From NCBI GenBank assembly GCA_963674665.2, contig CAXXPL010000005.1:607736-671735 (forward strand): a stretch of DNA of 64,000 nt, given 5' to 3'. The stretch is from G963674665 sp963674665. GTDB lineage: Bacteria > Desulfobacterota > Desulfovibrionia > Desulfovibrionales > Desulfovibrionaceae. The translations under genes were made by a program, and so were the position numbers. Of this stretch, positions 9,001 through 14,754 are shown one piece after another. The notes under the pieces are model-generated. The model searched no databases and was not told the origin of the DNA. It saw only the letters and a list, made by a program, of their open reading frames with translations. The first letter of the stretch is position 1. Each line of letters begins with the position of its first letter.

Positions 9001-9311
9001 CTGACTGGACAACCGCACGCGAGGCTTTGGCGGAACTGACAAGCGATGGGCGGGACTTTCAGGAGTGGCTGGTGCGAGACGAGTTTGTGGAGGACATTGT
9101 CCGCGTTGCGCTGCTGGCTGGCAATGGTGCGCAATTGCTGGAGATCATGCGCGACCTTGGGTTTGAAAAAATCGCGGCCCCGCTTCTCTATGCCCTGGAC
9201 GCGGCCATCAAGGGCAATGCGGACAAACTCGCGGCCATCGAGCCCGAAGCCCGCGAGGCCTCGCAAAGGCTTTTCCAGCGCTTGACCGCGCCCGCTGAAC
9301 CAGAGGAATAA
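6048..9311 (+). CDS. Large P-loop ATPase with C-terminal TPR array, second gene of the pair
   Basis: A 1087-aa protein. The N-terminal ATPase has Walker A GVRGSGKT (56-63) and Walker B VLLVDNLDLV (161-170), followed by a MTGGNPR segment typical of AAA/STAND modules (a sensor-2-like position) and a winged-helix region near 350-400. Residues ~400-690 are helical without a recognised fold. Residues 692-971 are eight 35-residue TPR-like repeats of the form DDPARxDEAEAAYRKAxELD. About 115 helical residues close the protein. The architecture (NTPase plus superstructure-forming repeats) resembles STAND sensors. It overlaps the first ATPase by 4 bases. The pair lies between an integrase remnant and ordinary chromosome, so horizontal acquisition is likely; its function is unknown. 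Confidence 0.9.
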   Translation: MTSPNMHTVRFYNPDWLSDEDLKAGFVARGALFDQLRDDLRRTPLQGTAQHYLLVGVRGSGKTSLLKRLAVAIREEDDLGDHLIALSYPEELYEVKDLADFWLASCHALEEALDQSGQYKDADDLAEQLETATSKGFDNLHDDTWLRLLKAFCSRLERRPVLLVDNLDLVLRRIAKEGRKTNVANPPAYWALREALSIEDAPVLIGGSVRLSEPFTDHDKAFYDFFVPHRLGKLSLEDVQLIFDHLAEVHGDSGVKERIRKQPGRVRALYDMTGGNPRALNLIFELLRQGPGSRAVDDFERLMDLTTPYYKARFDDLADQAQVVMHALALAKRNYTEHGFGHTAAEIAAQTGLDTRKVSAQLELLVDQGVVEKSTAEKGRVQYRVAEQLFRLWLQMRSTRRVRQQVVGLAEFLEALYDQEEIEAILQAELANARPGSHHGRAMLYMMVRDSLSRPGDNRFVQSCAASEVLRGGRHGGPSFDESFARGDLSPDVHALFECKKALAGCLPRLRRLRPDAPALVQALLGALCLPMAEKQASVERLADRTTARDELERVLPLLEAERRNLLREGLTDEDVDLFYELRSQGRLSLEHIEPEALELKVDKDPESPLLLLVWKLLGACRIPLPTEDIARAWLDWGKARWPEAPCSQWAAITRSMRRAKWFALAEEALNIAFSRGDCARAWYERGALIYDDPARYEEAETAYRQAMELDPSDAWSWNGLGILLSDDPARYDEAEAAYRKAMELDPTDADYWNNLGYLLADDPARHDEAEAAYRKAIELDPTYAAPWNNLGNLLSDDPARHEEAEAVYRRSLEFDPTFAVAWNNLGILLAGVPARIEEAEAAYHKAIELDPTFASPWNNLGILLADDPTRHDEAEAAYRKAMELDPTYASPWIMLGNLLFNDTTRRDEVEVAYRKAMELDPTYALPWYNLGILLAKDPASRDEAEDAYRQAIKLDPTNFGARFRLSQLQWQRLLAPCKDAVANADWTTAREALAELTSDGRDFQEWLVRDEFVEDIVRVALLAGNGAQLLEIMRDLGFEKIAAPLLYALDAAIKGNADKLAAIEPEAREASQRLFQRLTAPAEPEE
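8121..8960 (+). repeat. Eight tandem 105-bp coding repeats (TPR units)
   Basis: In-frame 105-bp units, each encoding a 35-residue TPR-like module. Units 2, 3 and 6 are the most alike; units 5 (GVPARIEEA) and 7 (NDTTRRDEV) have drifted. Near-identity at the DNA level (GCCTATCGCAAGGCCAT recurs) suggests recent expansion or gene conversion. Confidence 0.9.
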
Positions 9312-9495
9312 TGGACTGGAAACAACCTTGAAAAGGTGGCTTCGATTCTTCCGGCCATTGGAAATCAGGCGTTTTCCTTCCTCCATCCCCCGCGTTTTCC
9401 TGTCTCTCCTCTGGACATCTCCTTAAAAATACCTATTGTAATATCATGGAATTAAACCTTTTTCAGGGCGCAACGCCCTGCTCCGGAGGTGTTCC

Positions 9496-9945
9496 ATGGA
9501 GATCAAACGCATTCTCTGGCCCACGGACATGTCGGATGAAGCAGCCGAGGCCCTGCCCTACGTGGCCTCCCTTGCCGAGAAGTATGGAGCAAAGGTCATC
9601 GTGCTGCACGTGCAGGAGAATCTCGACCGGCTCTCGCATTTCTCCGAAAGCCTCAGCCTCGATGACGTTGAGAAACTCCGCGAACGGTTCATCGGGAGCA
9701 CGAAGACCCTGTTCCAGAAGCTCTGCGACAAGCTCGGGGAAAAGTGCGCCGACTATGAAAAGCGTGTGGAGACCGGCGACGCGGCCGTGAAGATTTTGGA
9801 GACCGTGGACAAGGAGAAGATCGATCTCGTGGTCATGGCGACCCACGGCTACGGGGGCATCAAGCGCTTTGCCTATGGCAGCGTGGCCAACAAGGTCATG
9901 CAGCACTCCAACGCGCCTGTGCTCGCCATCCGGTTGAAGAGGTAG
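9496..9945 (+). CDS. Universal stress protein (UspA family)
   Basis: A 149-aa single-domain Usp, the usual family length. It opens with IKRILWPTDMSDEAAEA, the canonical first strand and loop, and contains VIVLHVQE. Near the C-terminus THG-9x-GS (THGYGGIKRFAYGS) gives most of the ATP-binding Usp motif, though the first Gly of G-2x-G is Ala here. The family comprises cytoplasmic nucleotide-binding dimers linked to stress survival; the specific role cannot be told. GGAGGT lies 6 bases before the ATG. It is monocistronic; the flanks are the island end upstream and an IS element downstream. Confidence 0.93.
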   Translation: MEIKRILWPTDMSDEAAEALPYVASLAEKYGAKVIVLHVQENLDRLSHFSESLSLDDVEKLRERFIGSTKTLFQKLCDKLGEKCADYEKRVETGDAAVKILETVDKEKIDLVVMATHGYGGIKRFAYGSVANKVMQHSNAPVLAIRLKR

Positions 9946-10173
9946 AACAACCAGGGAGCAGCGCCCTTTCAGGCCGCACTGGCGGCCCCGGACTGTCTGG
10001 CAGCGGGCAGCAATGGATTGTGTACTTTTTCGAGAGCCCCCCACGCAGGGGAAGAGGGGCAGGAGTAAAGTCAGGCATTGCCAGGTGTGATGCCCGCCAG
10101 TGGCCTTTTGTCGGACCCGAAACTCGTGTCGCGTCCGTCATGTATATACCTTAGAGCTGCGTGTATACGACAC

Positions 10174-11169
10174 TAGAGCATTTTAACTTTCATTTTGTAT
10201 ATACCCACAAGATCTAAACCAGCCCTGAGCATCTTTTGCGAGAACGAAGCTCAGGGCTTTTCCAACAGCGTCAAAGAGCTCTTCATGTGTCCTGGCTTTC
10301 ATTCCTTTCAGCAGTTCCTTTACTTTGCTCCACATCTTTTCAATAGGATTTAGATCTGGGCTATAAGCCGGTAGAAACCGATAAGAAGCCTGCTTGGCTT
10401 CAATGGCAGCGTAAGCATCCTGGGATTTGTGGGCTGAGAGATTGTCCATGATGACGATATCGCCAGGGCGTAGAGAAGGTGCAAGCACATCTTTGATGTA
10501 AGCATCGAACATCTTTCGATCTACCGCCCCAGGAAAGACAATACTCTCAGTTGAGCCATCAAGGCGCACCGAAGAAAGTACGGTTAAGGTTTCCCAACGG
10601 CCGCACGGGGCAGAATCATGACAACGCTCCCCATGGATAGAGCGTCCATACAGTCGTGTCATATTTGTTTTTACGCCTGATTCATCAAGAAAAATCAAGG
10701 AGTTCACATCCACAGTCCGTTGGAATTCCACCCATTCAAGCCTAGACTTGACTATATCCTCCCGATCCTGCTCGCTTGCTCGCAGAGTTTTTTTTGAAAG
10801 CAAAACCAAGAGATTTAAGAATTTTATGAATTGCAACAAGTGAGCACTGCTTTCTGAAGTGCTGCCGAATCTCCTCCAGGGTGAGGTCCACATTTTCGAG
10901 GAGAAGAGCTGTCAGTTCTCGACGCTCATCTTCAGAGAACATTGACGTTCTGTGACCGCGCTGTCGGGCTTCCATTCGTCCGTCTCGTTCAAATTCCCGG
11001 ATCCACCGACTCACGCTATTTAGATGATACCCCACAATCTCGGCGATTTGCCGCCGTGGGAGTCCTGCCTCGTAAGCCCGTATAGCTATAGCCCGTACAT
11101 CCTTGTTTGCTGTTTTCATGCAAGTCAGTCTAGAATATTTTTAGATAATTTGAAAGTTAAAATGCCCTA
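10174..11169 (-). mobile_element. IS630-type insertion sequence, intact ends with TA flanks
   Basis: Inverted ends GAGCATTTTAACTTTCA (10176-10192) and, reading inward from the other side, GGGCATTTTAACTTTCA (11151-11167) differ at one of 17 bases. Both are flanked by TA (10174-10175 and 11168-11169), the target duplicated by IS630/Tc1-mariner elements. The element is 992 bp without the TA. The transposase stop codon lies inside the left end. Confidence 0.93.
10183..11119 (-). CDS. IS630-family transposase in two overlapping frames
   Basis: DDE transposase of an IS630 element. The first frame (11119 down to 10742) holds the helix-turn-helix (RQIAEIVGYHLNSVSRWIRE) and ends LGFAFKKNSAS. The second frame (to 10183) supplies the catalytic domain: FLDESG, IVIMDNLSAH and SPDLNPIEKMW carry the D, D and E residues. 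The frames join at a run of eight A (coding strand; T on the plus strand at 10788-10795), where a +1 (equivalently -2) change yields FKKTLRASEQDRED. IS630 transposases are often made by frameshifting or slippage at such runs, so this is probably the natural arrangement, not decay. Both inverted ends are intact, so the copy may be active. Confidence 0.88.
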
Positions 11170-11520
11170 GAGGCGTTCGGAAGACCGCCCCGCCGCCTGC
11201 CGTGGCGTGAGCAAGCCGAAAACCGCGTTTTGGCGAAGCAATCCTATGCTGGAAATATAGCAGATACATTCAGCGGGCATCACACCAGGGGCGAAAAAGA
11301 GTATTCAAAACCTTCATGGCCGCGAACTCGCTTGCCATGCATTCATCATCCCAAGTACCAGAGCATTTTCCTTATAATTCCCGGCCAGGCAGTGCGACCC
11401 CACCGACAGATGCAATTCTGTCACACCCTTGTCCGTTCCCTGCCCTCTGCCCGGCAGTTTCCCTGGCAGGGGCGGTTGCGGGCTCGCACTGCCTCGCATT
11501 TCGTACGCTGAAAGCCGGAG
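11170..11520. other. Non-coding stretch between IS630 and the small secreted protein gene
   Basis: I see no credible gene, RNA or strong hairpin here. It is downstream of the 11521-12620 operon and next to the IS right end. Confidence 0.5.
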
Positions 11521-11895
11521 CTACCACACGCCCTTTGGCACTGGCAGCCTCTGATTCACCCGCGCCTGGTCAAAGCGGGTCTTTTCCTGCGGCGTCCAAG
11601 GTCTGGGGGCGCTCAAACCTTTCCCGGAGATGTCCGTAACGGTCCCGGGCACGCTCAGCTCCACCTGATTCTTGGCCGTTGCCCCACCCTTGAGAGCCGC
11701 CAGCATGCCCTCGAGCTTGTTCACTTCGTCCTTGGCCCGCTTTTTGGCCTTCTCCGCCTTGGCGGGGCCGGCATCATTTTTTCCTTTGCCCCCGTCTCCT
11801 CCACAACTGCTGCCTTCCGCCCCTATGGAGGAAAACGTCAGACCCAGCGTCAGGAGAGCAACAACGAGGTATGCGATGCAATTCTTGATTTTCAT
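11521..11895 (-). CDS. Small secreted Gly/Lys-rich protein downstream of a FecR-domain gene
   Basis: A 124-aa product of unknown function. MKIKN followed by a hydrophobic stretch ending FSSIGA forms a signal peptide; the next residues (SSCGGDGGKGK) contain a lone Cys. A Lys/Ala helix (AKAEKAKKRAKDEVNKLEGML) precedes a Pro-rich tail. I place the start at the ATG at 11895, 8 bases after AAGGAG; a further in-frame start 7 codons upstream overlaps the preceding gene. The gap to the FecR-domain gene is 11 bases, so they form one operon. Role probably envelope-related, but this is inferred only from export and linkage. Confidence 0.7.
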   Translation of the reverse strand: MKIKNCIAYLVVALLTLGLTFSSIGAEGSSCGGDGGKGKNDAGPAKAEKAKKRAKDEVNKLEGMLAALKGGATAKNQVELSVPGTVTDISGKGLSAPRPWTPQEKTRFDQARVNQRLPVPKGVW

Positions 11896-11906
11896 TGTCT
11901 CGCTCC

Positions 11907-12620
11907 TTATTGACACTGGTATGTACCCAGGAGCTTTTCATACTCCCTGGCCTGGGCTTGCAATTGCTTGGCTTCCGCATGTTGCCCCACTCCCCGTTTT
12001 TCCATAAAGGCCAGGTCCAGCCGTCTCACTGTTTCCTCGATCTGCTCGCAGAGCTCCCGCTTCTTGGCGGGCGTAAGTGCCGGTGCAGCCTGCTGCGCGG
12101 GTTGGCCGGAAGCAGAGACGATCAACGGCCCGTCCGCATACAACCCATGCACCTCGTGCCCTGAATCCACGGCGGAAGCGAACTCGGTGCCACGAATCCC
12201 CAAGGTGAGTTGCGGAGTTTCCACCTTGAATCCCGAGGAGTTCAGTTTCTTGATGGCTCCCGTAAGCAGACCCAGGGTGCCCTTGATAAGCCGTACAAAA
12301 AAGACGGGCTTTTGGTTCCGTTCCATGAACACGTCGGCAAGGTCGCAGTTGCTGTCAGCGGCCAGGGTCAGAATCGTTTTGTCCTTGAACATGATCTGCA
12401 CGCGGGAAGCAGGCCCGGTGGCTATCCTGTCCTTGTCGTTCACCACCATTCCCACCTTGGCGGGTTGCGCGGCCCCGCCCCTCATGATGTTCACCTGACC
12501 TCGTGATTCCTGGACCCAGCCCACGGCCCCGGCGGCCATCACCACGCCGCTGGACGCGATAATACAGATCAGGGCGATCAGGAAAACAATATGAAGACTT
12601 CTGAAATGCACATCTTGCAT
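11907..12620 (-). CDS. FecR-domain periplasmic protein without FecI partner
   Basis: A 237-aa exported protein: residues 1-30 are a signal/anchor segment (IVFLIALICIIASSGVVMAAG). The FecR fold follows, with GWVQESRGQVNIMRGG at its start and QLTLGIRGTEFASAVD at its end; IRGTEF is the hallmark. The C-terminal ~70 residues are helical and end in a Cys pair region (LCEQIEETVRR). Classical FecR is an inner-membrane anti-sigma regulator of iron uptake. There is no sigma factor or TonB receptor nearby, and here the domain is all exported, so binding of a cell-wall or surface ligand is more likely. GGGGAG lies before the ATG at 12620. Confidence 0.82.
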   Translation of the reverse strand: MQDVHFRSLHIVFLIALICIIASSGVVMAAGAVGWVQESRGQVNIMRGGAAQPAKVGMVVNDKDRIATGPASRVQIMFKDKTILTLAADSNCDLADVFMERNQKPVFFVRLIKGTLGLLTGAIKKLNSSGFKVETPQLTLGIRGTEFASAVDSGHEVHGLYADGPLIVSASGQPAQQAAPALTPAKKRELCEQIEETVRRLDLAFMEKRGVGQHAEAKQLQAQAREYEKLLGTYQCQ

Positions 12621-12680
12621 AGTTCTCCCCCTTAGAAAAAATCGTTAACAAGTTGTCTAATTATCTCAACGGATTACACA

Positions 12681-12686
12681 TTATAA
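12681..12686 (-). promoter_or_regulatory. Candidate -10 box for the FecR-domain operon
   Basis: On the minus strand the sequence is a perfect TATAAT about 60 bases upstream of the ATG at 12620, within an AT-rich segment. The -35 assignment is unclear: TTGACA is present but 27 bases away. Confidence 0.35.
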
Positions 12687-12890
12687 TACATTTTCTAATA
12701 TGTGGACGAACTTGTCAACCATACAAATGAACAAGCCGGAACAACGCAGAGGGAGCGGTTGCAATTCCCTAGAATCATAGGTGAAGTCCCGGGATATCCA
12801 GAATACTTCCCAAAACGGACAAGGAGGAAACGCACGGAGAAAAATTCTTTATTCCAATGGGTTCCCTCGTAAAGTCATGATCCTTCCATT

Positions 12891-13712
12891 CTACAAATAC
12901 ATCCTCCCGACCTGGCTGTTCACTTCCCGTTCCGTTGTTTTGCCCATGGAAAGCTTGAAATTCCAGGATTGCTCCGTGCTGTTAATCCGGATCACCTCTT
13001 CCGGGCAGATGTCCACGCAGCGCAGACAGGCGATGCACAGAGCCGGATCGGCCAGCCCTTTGACATGGTCCATTGCCTTGGTGGGGCATGATTCCTCGCA
13101 AAGACCGCACATGGAACAGGTTTCCGCCCCACGATGGGGCAGTTCCGTCACCACCTTGAATCTGTACTGTTCGAATGCGTCCAACTGCTCATCGGTGAAG
13201 GCTCCTTTCTCGAGTTCCGATATGGTGTTCCTGTCCCAGCCGCTGAACCGATCATAGGTTGCGGCCGTGTATTCCCGAGCCAGGGTGAATTCCCGGCTGT
13301 CGGGGCGCTGTGGAAAGGCTTTCCACCCCCCGAGGTTGTAGGTGTGCTTTCCAGGAAAATCGGCCGAAGACACAACCACGAAGCCTTGTTCCTCGAGAAT
13401 CCGGGCCGTGGAATGGTGTGCCGGGTGCACCATGAAGCCGCCGAAGGTGAAGAACATGGCGCACTTCATACCCCCTCCTCTGAGAGTTTTCAGCCAGCCC
13501 CGCATCACTCTTGGGGCGCGTAACGAATGGATGGGAAATCCGAACACCACGGCATCGTAATCAGCCAGAGGGATTTCCCTGTTTCGGCTGTCCAACGTGG
13601 TGACATCGTGCAAATCCACTGAGGCATCCATGGCCTCGAACTCCTTCTTGATCACCCGGGCCATATGTCGCGTGTTATTGGTGGCGGAGAAATACACAAG
13701 CGCAATGTTCAT
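12891..13712 (-). CDS. Flavodoxin-ferredoxin fusion (EFR1-type)
   Basis: A 273-aa cytoplasmic electron carrier. Residues 1-~165 are a flavodoxin-like domain (IALVYFSATNNTRHMARVI is the FMN-phosphate loop; FGFPIHSLRAP follows). The C-terminal part has two 4Fe-4S motifs, CSMCGLCEESCP and CIACLRCVDICP. This EFR1 architecture is common in anaerobes; the redox partner is not known. I use the ATG at 13712 (AGAGGTG upstream). Between the gene and its regulator lies the palindrome TTGTTAG-N5-CTAACAA (13727-13745), which also occurs upstream of the neighbouring MarR gene. Control by that MarR is therefore likely, possibly in response to oxidative or electrophile stress (inference). Confidence 0.9.
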   Translation of the reverse strand: MNIALVYFSATNNTRHMARVIKKEFEAMDASVDLHDVTTLDSRNREIPLADYDAVVFGFPIHSLRAPRVMRGWLKTLRGGGMKCAMFFTFGGFMVHPAHHSTARILEEQGFVVVSSADFPGKHTYNLGGWKAFPQRPDSREFTLAREYTAATYDRFSGWDRNTISELEKGAFTDEQLDAFEQYRFKVVTELPHRGAETCSMCGLCEESCPTKAMDHVKGLADPALCIACLRCVDICPEEVIRINSTEQSWNFKLSMGKTTEREVNSQVGRMYL

Positions 13713-13726
13713 GGTATGCACCTCTT

Positions 13727-13745
13727 TTGTTAGCATTACTAACAA
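13727..13745 (-). promoter_or_regulatory. MarR operator-like palindrome upstream of the flavodoxin-ferredoxin gene
   Basis: TTGTTAGCATTACTAACAA: perfect 7-bp arms with a 5-base centre, 15 bases upstream of the ATG at 13712. The same layout recurs at 14246-14264. Confidence 0.7.
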
Positions 13746-13770
13746 TCAGTTCAAAAAATATATGCTGCAA

Positions 13771-14238
13771 TCAGGACTTATCCACGGCCAGTTGCTCGAA
13801 CCTTGATAATTCGGTGAATGTTTTAGTAAACATTTCGATTTTGTGAGATGATTCATCGCCAAAGTATGTGCTGAACGTCTCGTACATTTTTTGATGGTGG
13901 AGTTCGTGATGATATGCCGCGTCCTTTCCATCGGATGTGAGATGAAGTTGTACGGCTTTTTGATCCGCGGGATTCTTCCTTTTTGTGACATACCCCTTAG
14001 TGACGAGTTTCCGGATGCGCTCGGACAAGGTGGGCTTTGAAATATCCAATTTTTCAGCCAGTTGCGTCAGACCGATGCCCTCGTTCAGCTCTATGGCCAC
14101 AATGGTATGAATTTCCGCTGGAAAGAGTCGGTGCTTTTCACCAAAACACACGCCCTGGGCGTGCTCCTCGTTTACGGCGTCCACGAATTGCATCAGGACA
14201 TCGAGCATGTGTTCGAATTGTTCTCTCTCGGAAACCAT
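13771..14238 (-). CDS. MarR-family transcriptional regulator (autoregulated, likely)
   Basis: A 155-aa winged-helix regulator. The recognition part is IGLTQLAEKLDISKPTLSERIRKLVTKGYVTKRKNPADQK, with the wing DQKAVQLHLTSDG. The ATG at 14238 is preferred over one at 14268 because the operator-like palindrome at 14246-14264 would otherwise be inside the coding region; AAAGG lies upstream. The next gene on the strand, 58 bases downstream, encodes the flavodoxin-ferredoxin, and both genes carry the same palindrome in front of them. Simplest reading: the regulator represses itself and its neighbour until a ligand or oxidant binds. No conserved Cys pair typical of OhrR is evident. Confidence 0.9.
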   Translation of the reverse strand: MVSEREQFEHMLDVLMQFVDAVNEEHAQGVCFGEKHRLFPAEIHTIVAIELNEGIGLTQLAEKLDISKPTLSERIRKLVTKGYVTKRKNPADQKAVQLHLTSDGKDAAYHHELHHQKMYETFSTYFGDESSHKIEMFTKTFTELSRFEQLAVDKS

Positions 14239-14245
14239 GAAGCCT

Positions 14246-14264
14246 TTGTAAGGATACCTAACAA
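14246..14264 (-). promoter_or_regulatory. Second copy of the MarR operator-like palindrome
   Basis: TTGTAAGGATACCTAACAA: arms TTGTAAG/CTAACAA with a 5-base centre, one mismatch from the copy at 13727. It ends 7 bases before the ATG at 14238, where binding would block transcription or initiation. Confidence 0.7.
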
Positions 14265-14268
14265 TCAT

Positions 14269-14754
14269 GTCAACGCCCTGCCCTCAAGTGTTGCTTGAAA
14301 TGATTCTTGAAACAAGGTTTACAAAGAGTTACTCGCGATTCTTTCAAGGCGTTTGGTAAATCGCGTGGAATCCATTGATAACATTCGGTTGTCTCGCCCT
14401 ATTCAGGTTACCCTCCATGAATTCTTTCGAACCTGAATGCCTTCTTGATTATCAAGCTTCTGTCGTCATTTCTCGCCACATGTTGAGGGAAATAACACCC
14501 ATACGCTTTCATCGAAATACCCGACAGACACGACAACATTGCACGGACGCCCAAAAAGGGTTTTTCCGGCAAACTGATCTTTGGCGAAAATCTGATGGAA
14601 ATTTGCATGGGTTAGGCCCGCAACGGCACCAAGGACTGATCGGCCCCAGACCTCAACGTGAGAGTGGTGGCGAGTAAACAAGGCTAAATAATAAAGCTTT
14701 TGGCAGCAGAAAACTAATCATGGGAGCGGGCGGCCACTCCTCTGAATTGTTATT
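14269..14754. other. Non-coding or decayed stretch
   Basis: Short reading frames on both strands here have no recognisable motif and no ribosome site. Arms CGCGATT/AATCGCG around 14326-14360 are too far apart to be convincing. Nothing else is seen; it may hold the MarR promoter and the 3' end of the sensory operon. Confidence 0.4.

Noticed and set aside
6048..9311. Reading the TPR-ATPase as a two-component or LuxR-type STAND regulator
   Set aside because: No DNA-binding output domain is visible at the C-terminus; only TPR and an unassigned helical end.
9337..9365. Possible attR copy of the tmRNA 3' end (GGCTTCGATTCTTCCGG)
   Set aside because: Only TTCGATTC and scattered G/C match the tmRNA T-arm; too short to call a direct repeat. 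No other copy of the tmRNA 3' end was found in the window.
14375..14677. A 100-codon reading frame in the stretch after the MarR gene
   Set aside because: No ribosome site, no recognisable motif, and opposite-strand frames are equally good.
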